DNA of 64,000 nucleotides. Origin: Oxytricha trifallax (lineage: Eukaryota; Ciliophora; Spirotrichea; Sporadotrichida; Oxytrichidae). Below the pieces are notes generated by a model. That model ran no database searches. It saw nothing but the letters and a program-made list of their open reading frames with translations, and was not told the origin of the DNA. Within the stretch, counting starts at the first letter, position 1. Every line of letters begins with the position of its first letter. Position numbers and translations under genes: made by a program. Positions 11,164-22,599 of this stretch are shown here, piece by piece. The DNA lies in assembly GCA_000711775.1 (NCBI GenBank), contig ARYC01001310.1:1-64000 (forward strand). The letters are read 5' to 3'.

Positions 11164-13582
11164 ATGAAAGGGTAGACAACAGCCTAGAATTTAATGAAGT
11201 CAATAAAAAGCTATAAGGTATTTGGATTGATAATCTTATCAAGTTTGCCTCTTACAATACTTGCAGAGGAAAAGTTGCTTTATGTTTTTGATTTTGTTGT
11301 ATATGTATCTAAAACGCCCAATATCATATTTTAATGTATCCGTAAGTTATAGATTGGGAATCCATTATTCATGAAAAATAATAGAGAATCGATAAATTAA
11401 AATGAAATAGATTAAAAATAAAATGGAAACAATATATAGAGATGCTGGTGGAGCAGTTACACTCACGAAAATGTAAGTTACAAAAAATAAATCTTGCATT
11501 ATTATTTATATACGAGTAGTACCTGTTTAGTGTCTATGAAGGGTTGGATGAAAAATTCTAATCTTGTTTCTAATGACCAAAGTTTGATTGTGAATTGTTG
11601 TTGTTCATCAGTAAGTTTTATTGATTAGTTTTCATGACTAGGCTGTTATATTAGTTACTATTCCATTTTGTTTTATAGATTTTCGATTAAATATTTTAAT
11701 TTTGCATTTTAATTTATCGATTCTCTATTATTTTTCATAATTCCATGAAATATAATATCAAGATGTAATGAATGCAACTCAAGTGTATTACCCTCAGGGT
11801 TTGGGGTAACTTACAGCTATGGGAATGCGACAAATGTACCAAAGAGGTCTTGAAATGCTTAAGCGCTATATTGAAGACCTACCTTTCGTTTCATAGCATA
11901 TGAATCCAGATGAATTCTACGCTTACTCAACACCTGTAGATCGAACTTACATGTCTGCGATGGCTTTTATGTGGTACTTTACCCTCCAGGTACTGGAAGT
12001 TAAATGTTCGATAATTAAACTGCGAGTGCAGTACCACCTATGCCAGTAGATAACTTAGATCGAATTAAGTAAAGACTTGGGACTAATCCTCTTGAAAATG
12101 GCTTCTAGACTGTTCCAATTCACTCTGATTCAGGAGATTTGGAGTCTATGCTATATTTTCGAATATTAATTAAAAATACTTTTTAGTAGATAATATTTAT
12201 AACGCTGTTCAGAGGTTATGATCCACTGATTTGCCCAATCATCGGTGAAATACAAATCTATGAAGCTATTAATAATACTCTTGCCTATTCAACCTTCGAA
12301 ATCTATAAAAATAATCTTTATCCTCTCCTCTAAACTAAATTCAATCTGAATAAATCTGAGCCATTTGATATCGAAACAGCTAGATATATTATTGATGAAA
12401 TCCATACTAATAGTTACGAAAAGCGTTATTTAATATTTGCAATAAAATATTATGAATGATCGAAAAATTTTCATTGTGCTTATCAAATAATAATACATTC
12501 AAATCTACATTAAAATGAATGATAAAACTAACTTAAAAAAATATAAAGTTATGTAAACTACACATTTTCTCCAGAGGAAGAAGCTCTAAAACACTAATTC
12601 ACTCATGACGCTCATTATTTATTCGGATTCAAAAACGATACAGTAACAACTCTCGCAAGTAACGAGTTTTTTAAATTTATTACTAGACATTTTGATTGGA
12701 AAGCGAACACTACTCTTGGTCATGTAAACACGAGCAATTAATATCTGACAACGCAGAGATATTACTATTCATAGGTTCATTAATAACACATTATTGGATT
12801 GATACCTGGATTTTAATTGGATTAGAAATTTAGATACCTTCCTAAATATACTTCCTCTTATTTTATTAATATATAGAATAGATCCTTGATTTTAGTATTG
12901 AATTTTATCATTGATTTAAATATTAAAATCTAAAGAAATATAAAAGACACATATTTGCCTCAACAACTAAAATTATTTTTTAAATTTGAATGCTATTCAT
13001 TGCTATATATAAAACTAGTATCTGCTTACATTAATTAAATAGAAAATGAATATGTTTGCTTCCTCTCTGTTGATTGAATTCAACGTGATTTTACTTTGCC
13101 TGACGATGGTTCAGACCCAGTCTATTCCCGCGAGAATTACTATATAAAGATCTATCTAGATGACATCCTAATTAAATTGGCCAACGCAAATTGTGACGAT
13201 AGTTATAAATGCACATGGGACTCAGTATATCTTTTTATGCGCTCAAGATTGTTCAAGGAAGTTGTTAATAATGGTTAGTATACTAATAACATCAGGAACT
13301 TCTGTTTCACTCATTTAAACTATGAAGTTACTGAGAGCACTTATGAAAAAAACCTCACATTCGATATAAAACCGTTTTTAAATGAGAAATAGTAAGTAAA
13401 GTTTCAATATAATAAAAAATGATTACTAAAACCTGCCTTGGTGGTTAGCATTTGTAATTGCATTGCCTCTTGTTGATATTACTATCGCTATAATCAAAAT
13501 AGTTCTAATTTTAAAAAATAAACGTGATAGAGAAAATATTGCCAGGTTAAGATTTAATATTGCTAAATAATAATTGTAATGA
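11164..13582 (+). CDS. Membrane histidine acid phosphatase
   Basis: Phosphomonoesterase of histidine phosphatase branch 2. ATG 11164 opens a signal-like segment (VFGLIILSSLPLTILA) followed by EEKLLYVF, where the family has its RHG motif; that motif is not intact here. At 11785-11970: GQLTAMGMRQMYQRG and YSTPVDRTYMSAMAF match the family's LTxxGxxQ and STxxxRTxxSA motifs. The block at 12195-12416 continues via pointer AGTTA to 12547, which carries THDAHYLFGF, the usual HD catalytic region. The C-terminus at 13440-13579 has a membrane helix (LAFVIALPLVDITIAIIKI) and a basic tail, giving a type I membrane enzyme facing the lumen or exterior. Frameshifts near 11975 and 13078 and an inverted duplication at 11357-11755 damage the N-terminal part. 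It may be a decaying germline copy. Confidence 0.7.
11357..11755. repeat. Inverted duplication inside acid phosphatase region
   Basis: A segment with GAAAAATAATAGAGAATCG and ATAAATTAAAATG at 11370-11410 recurs inverted at 11700-11750. The two arms flank about 250 bp containing GT...AG-like signals and open frames on both strands. This could be an inserted foldback element or an inverted copy of an MDS. Confidence 0.6.
12412..12551 (+). other. IES with AGTTA pointer in acid phosphatase
   Basis: AGTTA at 12412-12416 and 12547-12551 in the same phase. Deleting 12417-12551 (135 bp) joins DEIHTNSY to VNYTFSPEEE. The insert is AT-rich and has a TGA in the upstream frame. Confidence 0.65.
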
Positions 13583-14197
13583 AGATGAAGCAAGAAATTT
13601 AATACTCAATTACATATATTGAATTAATTTAAAATTCATTAATGAAAGTAGGGATCCAAATATGTTCGTATGAATTTTCATTTTTATTGTACCATTTTAA
13701 TTAAATACTTGATAGTATTGGATCCAACTTTGAAAATTATTAGATATCATTTTATTAAATTAAAAACTGTGCAACAAACAGGATAATAAATGCAAGCTTC
13801 CTTGTATTTTTAATAACCATCAAATTAATTTAATTTTTAATTACTTTATTTATTATTTCTACAACTTCATTTCAATAGTATTAATCAATAACCTTTTTTT
13901 TAATAAATTTACCAAATTTAAGATAAGCGTCTCAAAGAGGAGATGTTTAGTATGGTAGATTAAATAGTTGAGTTTAGTAAGTTTAAGAGGTAATAAATTT
14001 TAAGAACATTCTCTTATTTTTTCAAAATAATTTATTAAACACTAATTTATAAAGATATATCACTAGAAGGATAATGGTCTTTAAAATATGATTCAAATCT
14101 AAAATTAATTTTATCTAATAAATTTCCTTAGAATTAACCAGTGATTCACCTCTTTGTCAGTAATTTAGTTTGTAATCAAATCTTTCTTTTAGCTTTT
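13583..14197. other. Intergenic AT-rich spacer
   Basis: Lies between the 3' ends of two convergent genes (acid phosphatase, plus; calcineurin-like, minus). A short open block at 13915-13990 (RLKEEMFSMVDQIVEF) may be a stray MDS but is too short to assign. Confidence 0.4.
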
Positions 14198-17100
14198 TCA
14201 TTGTTTGCTCTTTGGTTAAGGCCTTTTTTCATTTTCTGGATCCAATGTTTAAGCTAATTCGAATTCTTTAAATGCATTTCTAATTGCAGGTATGCCTGCT
14301 AATCTCAATAATTAATAATAAATTCAGGTATTATAGTAATAAAAGGCATTTATTTACATAATTCTGAATAGGAGACCTCTTGGGATTCTACCATCATTTG
14401 CCATTTTAATTTACAATAGGACATCGTGATTTTCTATGAGGTTCTTATACATTTTGCGCATCCTACTCACAGTGTTAATTTTTGTCTTCATAACTTATAA
14501 ATCTGATGCTCCAATCAATTCATTTTTAAATGAAATGAAGAACTCAAAAAATTTAATGGTAAACTCTATATTAAGTAAAAAACATTAAAAAATCAATATT
14601 TGAGCAAGACTTGACTAAAATTTTGGTTCCTCTTCAATCACTTCAAAGTCTTCAGTTTCAGCGGTTTGTTCTAGGATATTAAACAGCATGTCAAGGATTT
14701 TTTCTGCAAGGTAGGGCATTGAGAATTCAAAAAGATTCAGTCCTCCTGCTAAATGATAAGGATGTGGCACTTATTTTTCAAAATTTTTGGGGGGGGGGAA
14801 GTTTCCTGCCCCAAAATTTTATATGCACCCAAGGGGGGAAGTTTCCTGCCCCCAAAAAGGTAGTTTCCTGCCCCGTAAATAAAAATATGCAATTTTTATA
14901 ATTTTCAAAGAATCTTTATCATCTATTATTATGTAGTTTTTTTTTTTAAATTTAGCTTCAAATATCATTTCTACCTTGATAATCAATTTAAAATTTAATG
15001 AAAATTACATTAATTATTTAAAAAAAACACTTATTTTAGCCTTGTCAATAATATATAATTTGATAACGAATAATTATGTACCTTGAAAATTATATAATAA
15101 TTAATGATGTATAGTACATGGTTATGGTTATTGAAATTGAAATTAATTTGTTTCTATTAAATTTATTGCAAAAACATAAAATTTAATGTTGGGGGCAGGA
15201 AACTTCCCCCCCCCAAATTTTTTATTCCAAAGTTTTCTCCCTATGTAAAAGTAAATCAATTTGATATATTTATTTATAGCTAATCAGAAACAATATAACA
15301 ACATAGTTTTGGACTTACATCTATCTTGATGATAGCAGCTTTATTATTATAGCAATCACAGTAATATGGAGCGCTAAAAATATTACAGACACAGAATTGA
15401 TTCAGAATTTCAACTTCAAACTAGGACTACAGCAGCACCAAAATAGTGGCAGGTAAGTTATTTAAAGAATTGTGGGAAATTAAATATAATTATTGTAATT
15501 TAGGAGATACTTATGAATTACCTAATGGATATAAGTATGAATCAAATGAAGCAAGATCATATATTAAACACAAAAATTCTCAAAAAAGTAGAAAATTACA
15601 AAGAAAATAAGCATGTCTGAATTTCAAACTAATAGAGTTAACGTTAGCCATTTTTGATATGTAATAAATCAAATTAGAAAAATTTTTTAATATTCAAATC
15701 TAATATTGTAATAGTTATAACAGTTAAAACAATAAAACCATTTATGATATGTTATATTTATAAAGAATTAGATTCAAGGGATTTTTTGTGGATAATATTT
15801 TTTTGGCGAATAAAGAAAACATAAGTTCAATGAGAAATTAATGTCTATTTAATGATTTATTATTTGCATAATAAAACGAATGTATATTTATAATATCTTT
15901 GAAATTTCAGTCTAACCTTAAATACTTTTTATCATTATGATGTATTGATATTTGTTCATTCTTAAAATAATGCTAAGGGTTAATTTTATTTCGAAATCTA
16001 ATTTAAAAGCAGCAAATGCCATACATCCAATCAAATTACCAGTTTAATATCTAACTTAATCGGGAGTATCTGTAGTATAGTGACCTTACTTATAGTCACT
16101 AAATCTCTTATTAATGTTATATTTAAATAAATAACTTTTATTTTTAAAGATTAGAAATTTAGCATTAAAATTTGAGTTTTTAAATCTATGTGAGCATACT
16201 CTAGCTAATTGTGCTCATTTATCTATAAATATTATTAAAGTCATCTTGATACCTATTATTAAGCAGTTATTCTTTTAAAATGCCATCAAAATTCTTTTCA
16301 ATCGCGTATTAAACAAAGATCTGAAATAATAACATCAACTTTAAGCAAGTTCAAGCAATATCTTTCTGTAATGGTTATCTGATTATTATATACTCATTGT
16401 TGCAACACACTTCGATACTACAAATTCTTATTAAGTAGATTCAAACATATTTTTCTCATTCATAAAATTCTAATTAATAAGTTGTCACTTTTCAACAGCC
16501 ACTGTATGTAAGTGATTTTCTGATTAAATTGTAAAGCCAACTTTATATTCAGAAATAGAACCCTATAAAAAGCATAATAAAAAGATTCTAATAGATGATT
16601 AATTAGTTTATTCCATCGCTTCTAATTCTAGAGCCCCTCTTGTATATTTCCCCTTCAAGCTTTTAAGATAAAGATTAATTATGCAAAAGAATTAGAAAAA
16701 TTCATGATTATAGAAATTATTTTAACATTTAAATTAATATAGATATTGTGATTATCTAAAATGAATATCTTTTTAAAAAACGTTTCATCATCCTCATCAT
16801 CGCCTTCGTCATCATCCTCATATCTACCACTCTCTCTGTATCACCTGGCGAAGTACCGGGCTAGTGACACCCGTGGTCTTACCAGATAGGACCACTAAAA
16901 AATTAAAGATATGTTTTTACTTACATTTTAAGGGAGTGCACAGGATCCATCGCCGTCTGATTACTAAGGATACTTATTTATATATTAATTAATATATCAC
17001 TTGTGATAATTTATGAATGTTTGAAGAGATTAAATTAATACATAATATCAATTTTTATAACCAAAATTAGTTAAAAAGCCTATGATTGCTAAGTTTTTTC

Positions 17101-19325
17101 CTGTTTATGGAATTACTTGTTATCATGGAAATGCTTTCCTCTCTGTATGGCATTAATTTTTCTACAAGCGTTGCTCAGTTGGCAACTGTTGTAATAGTGA
17201 ATGGAATTGGCAAATCGGAATATGCGGTTTATGAAAGCTATCATGAATAATCACCTGATTTTAGTTCCAGACTCAGGATATCTATAACTCGTGCTTGGAA
17301 CATAGTCAGAATTCATCCGGCAATTGATCTTCTGCACAAAGATACGGCTTTAATGCGGATATACACAGTAATTTTAGTAATTATGACCTTTTACTTACGA
17401 TTTACATTCATAGGCTGATAAGAATATTATAAATAGACTCGTGCTTGGCCAGGACAAATCGAGATTTAGGATCACAAGTAGAACTATGATTGGATAAAGT
17501 GCGGTGTTCATTTCAATAGCAATCTCCTCTTGCTTGGATGATCACTCCGTTTTCATTACTTCTCTACACCTAGACCTATAATCGAATGTACTCCTTCTAA
17601 AATTTGCATTCTCTGTCTTAGTTTTAGATAAAATCTATTCTTTATTGCATCATAAATAAAACTAAAACACTTATTTCTATTTCTCAAGTATTATGTATTT
17701 TACCAAACTTTTATCTTCAAACTCCAATAAGTCACCAATTATATCCTCATATTTAATTAAAATTATAATTAATTGAGAGGTTCTGGGATTTTGAGTTGGA
17801 ATGTCAGCTGATTTATCCCAATTATGCATTTTATAACCTTGCATCTGAACTTGGTGCGCATGTACAAGTAGTGTGAAGTCTTAAGCCTCGAGTAATTTTT
17901 TAGTAGGTTTAAGTCCATAATTAAAACTGCAGACACATTCTGGATTTTCTTCAAAGTCAAATTTTGGTGCAAACTCATCAGCAAGAGGGTCACTCCAAAG
18001 TATATCGCACAGCATACCGCCTTCAGATATTTCTTAAAATCTATCAATCTTTTAAATGTCATCGGTATGTTTCATTTCCGGTGAAATACCTCCGTGCATA
18101 CATAGATAAGCCAAAAATATAAGCAGATATTTTCTTAATTTCGTATATTAAATAAAATAAGTATTATTGACGACTGCAGCTAGTGGCAAGCAATCAAATG
18201 CTCACATAACTAAATCATATATTTCTTCATCAAATTTTGTAATATCTTCAGTGTGGAAAGTGAAATGCTCAGTAACAGTTCTGCATTCGTGATTACCTCT
18301 CAAAAGAAAGAATTTTCTAGGATAATTTAACCAAGATATTAACGATTAGTGAGAATAATTGTAATTATATACCTTTATTGTGAAAAGGAGCATCAAACAT
18401 TCCAGCGAGTAAACTCCACGATCAACATAGTCACCCAAAAATACATAACTACAATGTTTGTTTAATAAACTTAGATTTAATAATTATTTTTATGAGAAAA
18501 ATAACGTCATATTGATTTTAATTAAGCATTGCTTCTAATAAATTTAATTTAACTTATAATAAATTGAGAAATTCTACAATTTTTCAAAGTATTTTTGGCA
18601 ACTTGATAATAATTAGTATACTAAAATATTAAATTTGATTCATAATTTATGTATTCTAGTATATAATTACTGAAATAACATAGCCCTCTATATTTTAAGA
18701 ATGAATGTTAGAAAATAACTATGAACAACTTACTTTGTCAACTTGGGGTCACCAGCTATCTCTATTAAATTAACTAAATCAAAAAATTGTCCATGAATGT
18801 CTCCCACCAACACAGTTGGGCCTTGGACTTTTATAAGGTTTTATTCCTTCTCTAATAATAAAAGATTAAATACAAATTAGTAATGGTGATATAAAATATT
18901 TTTTAAAAAATTGTTAAAAAAATCGAATGTACCAAAGATTAGTCTATAAAATTAAAGTAGCTGCAAAATTTCATGCTAATACTCTTAAGCAATTTTTGGA
19001 AAACTTACTCATAATATTTATACAATTTTGTATGATCTAAACTAAATCTTCTTTATGCATTTTCTCCTCTTACACTAGATAATCATTTTTTAAAATAAAT
19101 TTAAATGTAAATGGTATCTATCTTCCTTCAGATCTTACAATATAAATGAAATTGTAGTTTAAAATAAAAATTGTAATCTTTGAGCATATTCCAATCTGGA
19201 ATTTCTTAATTCCCTATCTTTAGTCTAGCAGGAAACAGTAATTCATGAGTTATTGGAAATTGAGGAGGAGGTTAGAGTTCTTTGACTACTATCTCTCATA
19301 ATGGATCAGGCAAAAGATTTTCCAT
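14198..19325 (-). CDS. Calcineurin A-like Ser/Thr phosphatase
   Basis: PPP-family metallophosphatase, read right to left. N-terminus MENLLPDP (ATG at 19323-19325), then [14 protein letters not shown] near 19030. Metal-binding motifs in order: [12 protein letters not shown] (about 18790), [13 protein letters not shown] (18420) and [10 protein letters not shown] (18300). Then [17 protein letters not shown] (18100), [10 protein letters not shown] and [13 protein letters not shown] (17840). After a 2.4-kb IES comes [15 protein letters not shown] (15370); then [18 protein letters not shown] (14740) and a calcineurin-type tail ([40 protein letters not shown]) ending in TGA at 14198-14200. The FSAP motif, membrane-side helix and tail identify calcineurin A rather than PP1/PP2A. 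In-frame TGAs occur at 19296-19298 and 18202-18204, so this copy may be non-functional or the bases may be wrong. Somatic version would be regulated by calcineurin B and calmodulin. Confidence 0.85.
14781..15222. repeat. G/C-run foldback element in calcineurin IES
   Basis: Inverted repeat ends of AAATTTTTG(n) AAGTTTCCTGCCCC type: left arm at 14781-14812, inverted counterpart at 15190-15222. The core GGGGAAGTTTCCTGCCCC recurs at 14833-14853 and partly at 14859-14874. The interior is ordinary AT-rich DNA. It sits exactly in the gap between two calcineurin coding blocks, so it would be removed with the IES. Non-coding; MITE-like. Confidence 0.7.
16785..16950. repeat. Dispersed SINE-like repeat, copy 1
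   Basis: Moderately GC-rich block in AT-rich DNA: TCATCATCCTCATCATCGCC, then CACCTGGCGAAGTACCGGG, a GGTC...GGACC hairpin, and CTTACATTTTAAGGGAGTGC. The final part and the general order recur at 48035-48230. The CTGGCGAAGT core resembles a pol III box A and also occurs near position 25. No convincing box B or tRNA fold. Confidence 0.45.
17100..17541 (+). CDS. Unknown gene nested in the calcineurin IES
   Basis: Two plus-strand blocks (about 17100-17298 and 17437-17541) share the 12-bp direct repeat ACTCGTGCTTGG at 17287-17298 and 17437-17448. Joining them gives one open frame: a hydrophobic start ([18 protein letters not shown]), [16 protein letters not shown], then [18 protein letters not shown] and [10 protein letters not shown] before TGA 17539-17541. 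A competing cysteine-rich frame is open only in the first block. No family recognised. It lies antisense inside an IES of the phosphatase gene. Confidence 0.4.
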
Positions 19326-19724
19326 TTTTGTTAAGAGTTGCGATAATTGATTAAAATGTAAATTATTTAATATCTAATTAAAGACAGACTACTATTGCAA
19401 ATTATTTATTCTTAAAGAATATTTATATTTAAAGAGGCATATGACATATTTTAAACTATAATTTAATTTTTCTAAATTTAGTTATACTAATTTTATTGTG
19501 ATCATTAATGAAAATTTAAAAGCATTTATGATTATTTTAATTTTTAAAGCAATTAAAATTTTTGATCGTCATTTAATCAAGAACTTAAGTGAGAAAATAT
19601 TTTCTCCCTAGTTAAACCATAAATTAAAAGTTCACTGATTTATGAAACATTGGGAATTTTACTATGATTTAATTTCAAATATTACAATTTTGAATCTTGT
19701 GGCAGGCTTTTATAAGTAAATCAA

Positions 19725-20508
19725 TCATAATTTTAGGTTGCCGACTGCTCTTTGATGCAATAATTGCAGTGGAGTGTTGGTCTTCACTTTCTGGCTGACT
19801 ATCCAAGTTACTTTAGTGCCATGATATCCAGCGCATTCTTCAAACAATAATAATTTAAAAAAATTGGCAATCATAGCATTAATAAGCAATCATGAAATGA
19901 TCAAATAAAAACATGAATGCATTGATTTTCTGATGAATACGAATATGTTTTGAGGGGTCCTACGGATAATCAGGATGGTCGATCGTTTTGTAATGAAGTG
20001 CTAAGTTGCCTTTATTCATGAAATCAGTTTAGATTTTAAAACTAACAATAACTTCTCTACTTTGCATAAAACTTGGAGTCCTAATATTGTAATAGAAAAC
20101 ACATGGACTTCTATTCATTCCATCCTCGATGACTGTTAAATTCCAAAGAACTTCATCCCATTTTTTGCGCACATCAATATCAGCTAGTGCTTCAAAAGGA
20201 ACATGCATTGGTATTTTAGGTAAGATAGCTTCACACTTCGCCATAATTTCTGACATGCTGTTAAAGCCTGTTTCCTTCCAAACCTTGATATAGTCATTTT
20301 TGAAACCAAGTTCCCATTCACTTTCTGGTAAGCCAAGTAAATTTTCGAATTCTTAGAAATCTTCATCAAGACCTGCTACAGTAAGAAGGGCATCTTAATC
20401 TTCATTATCAAATTGCATTTAATTTTCTTCGTCTCCATGTCTCTAGTTGGCACTTGTTTCTTTTTAATCATTGAAATCTGAAGAGAATTGCTAAGTGAAC
20501 ATCATCAT
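19725..20508 (-). CDS. START-domain lipid-binding protein
   Basis: Probable lipid-transfer/START-fold protein of 230-240 residues. ATG at 20506-20508 starts an acidic, Gln-rich leader (DFNDQKETSANQ, HGDEENQMQFDNED). The START-like part has FKNDYIKVWKETGFNSM, EALADIDVRKKWDEVL (the typical ...R..WD signature), NIRTPSFMQSREVIVSF, then HYKTIDHPDYP and, after a short interruption at 19850-19910, ECAGYHGTKVTWIVSQKVK, ending VGNLKL with TGA at 19725-19727. These match the order of START domains such as PCTP/STARD. Gene lies 400 bp upstream of, and on the same strand as, the calcineurin-like gene. The interruption is either an intron or an IES. Confidence 0.75.
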
Positions 20509-20651
20509 GTTAAAAATGTATTCTTTCAAATCTCAGACTGGTTTCAATAATCTCTCTTTCTAGTAAATTTCTTAAAGATTTCAATCAATTTTTATTAAAA
20601 GAGTATTTACGATTATAATTAAACTAAAGGATAGATAGATTCTTCAATAAT

Positions 20652-22400
20652 ATGAGAATAAAGGAAGAATAAATATGCGCTTTAGAACAAAAACAAGATC
20701 AAGAGAAATAAGTCTAAGAAAGTAAGTTATTCAATTTTTTACTTAAAGTCTGTTATTAACCGAAAACTATAAAACGAAGATATTGATCTTGAAGAAATTG
20801 ATAAGTTTCTATTAAATATTGATAAATACAAAATAATCGTGAAAATTATAATTGAAAAATTTATAAAATGCCATTAATTAAATATATGTAAATCAGATTA
20901 TAAATAAGATAGAAAAAATGAAATGATTATAGTTTTTTAGTCATACTGCGAAATAAATATGCTAAGTGATTTAATAAGTTTTTTATTACTTTTAATTATT
21001 TTCTAATTTTCCTAAACATTTCTTGTTCAGCGAAGGTCATAAATATGAGAGTATATTTAGTTTTATTAGAACATAGAGAGTTATATTCACGAGTCTGAAA
21101 ATACTTTAAATTTTATGCTAATCGCGGTTGAAGCAAAACAAAACTTAGAATGTCTGATGAAACTTAAATGTACCAAGTACAAATGAGTGATAATCGTTAA
21201 ATTAGAATATATTTAATAAAATAATATGAAATATTAGGACTTACTTTAAATTCTTATGTTGAGAAAATATCTATTTCATGAGGTACTGTGCAATGTTTTA
21301 ACAGTGTTTGTCCATTTTAATTATAATCTAGGTAATTTTAAATTTATTATGTTTATTTATGATTTAAGACAATTTTTATTTTGAAAAATTCATGATTGAT
21401 ACTAATTTAACTCTTTATAATTGATATTAATTTATTGAATAGAACAAGACTATGAAGAGAGAGTAAAGATGGAATTCATGTATACCCATTTCGTAAATAG
21501 CATCCGTTAAATGAGCAGAGAAATCATGGCAACTCTTGATCCAGATTTCAGTATGCAGAGATTTTACTAGCGTCTTGAAGAAATCAGAGATACACTGTTT
21601 ACAGATGGAGAGTTCTGCACAAGATTCATAAAAGAAGAATTGAAAACAAGTGCAACCTATGACAACGGTTCTCAATCGAGAAAGTTAATGTAAGTTGTTT
21701 TATATTAAAACCCTAAGCAGACTTCATAATAATTGTTTTATTGTGATACGCGAGTTGTTTGCTATTCACATCACTATGTATTGGATGTCTATAAAGTAAG
21801 CAAGCTTAGATAGACACTGAAATCTAAAATGACTAGCATTAGAATGAAGAGAGTGATAAGCTCTATTAAATTTAATCAAGCGTAAAATCTTTAACTGAAA
21901 ATTCTAACTTGCTGTTCAGAATAGCTCAACTTCTTAACCAAACAAATTCTGATATGTCAAAGAACGAGAAGTTTTTAATTGAAAGTCTTGATGAACTCCT
22001 GAATTAATTTGAGAATGATAACAACTCTGAAGATGACAAGGAGAGATTGAAGAAGATTCAAAAGATAAACAGAAGACTAGAGTTGAACTATAGAAAAAGA
22101 GCTGAAGATAGAATGACTACAAATAGAACTAACGGTAAAACCCCTTAAATAGTCATTATGAATATGGATACTCCTAAAATGAAATAAGTGAGCCTTGATC
22201 CTACCATGTAGTTCTCTCCTGATAAACGGACTTTCTAGAAAGAGAGAAGCAAAATATTAACTAGTTTAACATTTATCCCATAGTTTAAAGATCTAAAATA
22301 CGGATAAATAATTTCATGTATTGAAGAATCTTCTCTCAACAACAAGGAAAATAATGAATCCACAGGTAAATACGATATCTATTTAAAGTAAAATAAATGA
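20652..22400 (+). CDS. RGS-like regulator of G-protein signalling
   Basis: ATG 20652 (MRIKEEQICALEQKQDQEKQ). Blocks: NEDIDLEEIDKFLLNIDKY (20770), HESENTLNFMLIAVEAKQN (21090), then VKMEFMYTHFVNSIRQMSRE...FYQRLEEIRDTLFTDGEF (21460-21680) and a long 3' block (21790-22400). The second and third blocks resemble the halves of an RGS domain (S..N..F...VE, then F.......I...L..D.F..F) but this is a by-eye match. The last block is charged and helical (LIESLDELLNQFENDN, RLKKIQKINRRLELNYRKR) with a Ser/Thr-Pro-rich tail, stop TGA 22398-22400. Convergent with the next gene (200 bp gap). Confidence 0.5.
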
Positions 22401-22599
22401 TTTATTATAATTACCTAAACCAATAACGAATATTGCTGAATACGCTTTCCAATTGAATATCAGTACTGAAAGCAAAGCGAAAAGTAAAGTAAACTTTAGC
22501 CATTATTTAGAAATATTTGATAAAAATAAATGATTTAGCAAGTAATAAAAAGAATCCAAGTCCGATAATTCTTGAACTTATATGATATTTCTATAAGAA

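Larger units (their letters stand above)
15395..17776 (-). other. 2.4-kb IES of calcineurin gene, TCAATT pointer
   Basis: On the minus strand TCAATT occurs at 17776-17771 and again at 15400-15395 in the same codon phase. Removing the insert joins NPRTSQ to [10 protein letters not shown], exactly where calcineurins are continuous. The insert holds a SINE-like repeat (16785-16950) and plus-strand blocks of an unrelated gene (about 17100-17541). Confidence 0.7.

Noticed and set aside
15490-15660. Plus-strand frame with [12 protein letters not shown], resembling an actin-type loop
   Set aside because: Short, with no further actin motif nearby. It lies just inside the calcineurin IES, next to a well-supported minus-strand block. 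Kept only as a possible stray MDS.
16785-16950. tRNA gene or tRNA-derived RNA
   Set aside because: Box A-like CTGGCGAAGT is present but no box B and no cloverleaf could be drawn.
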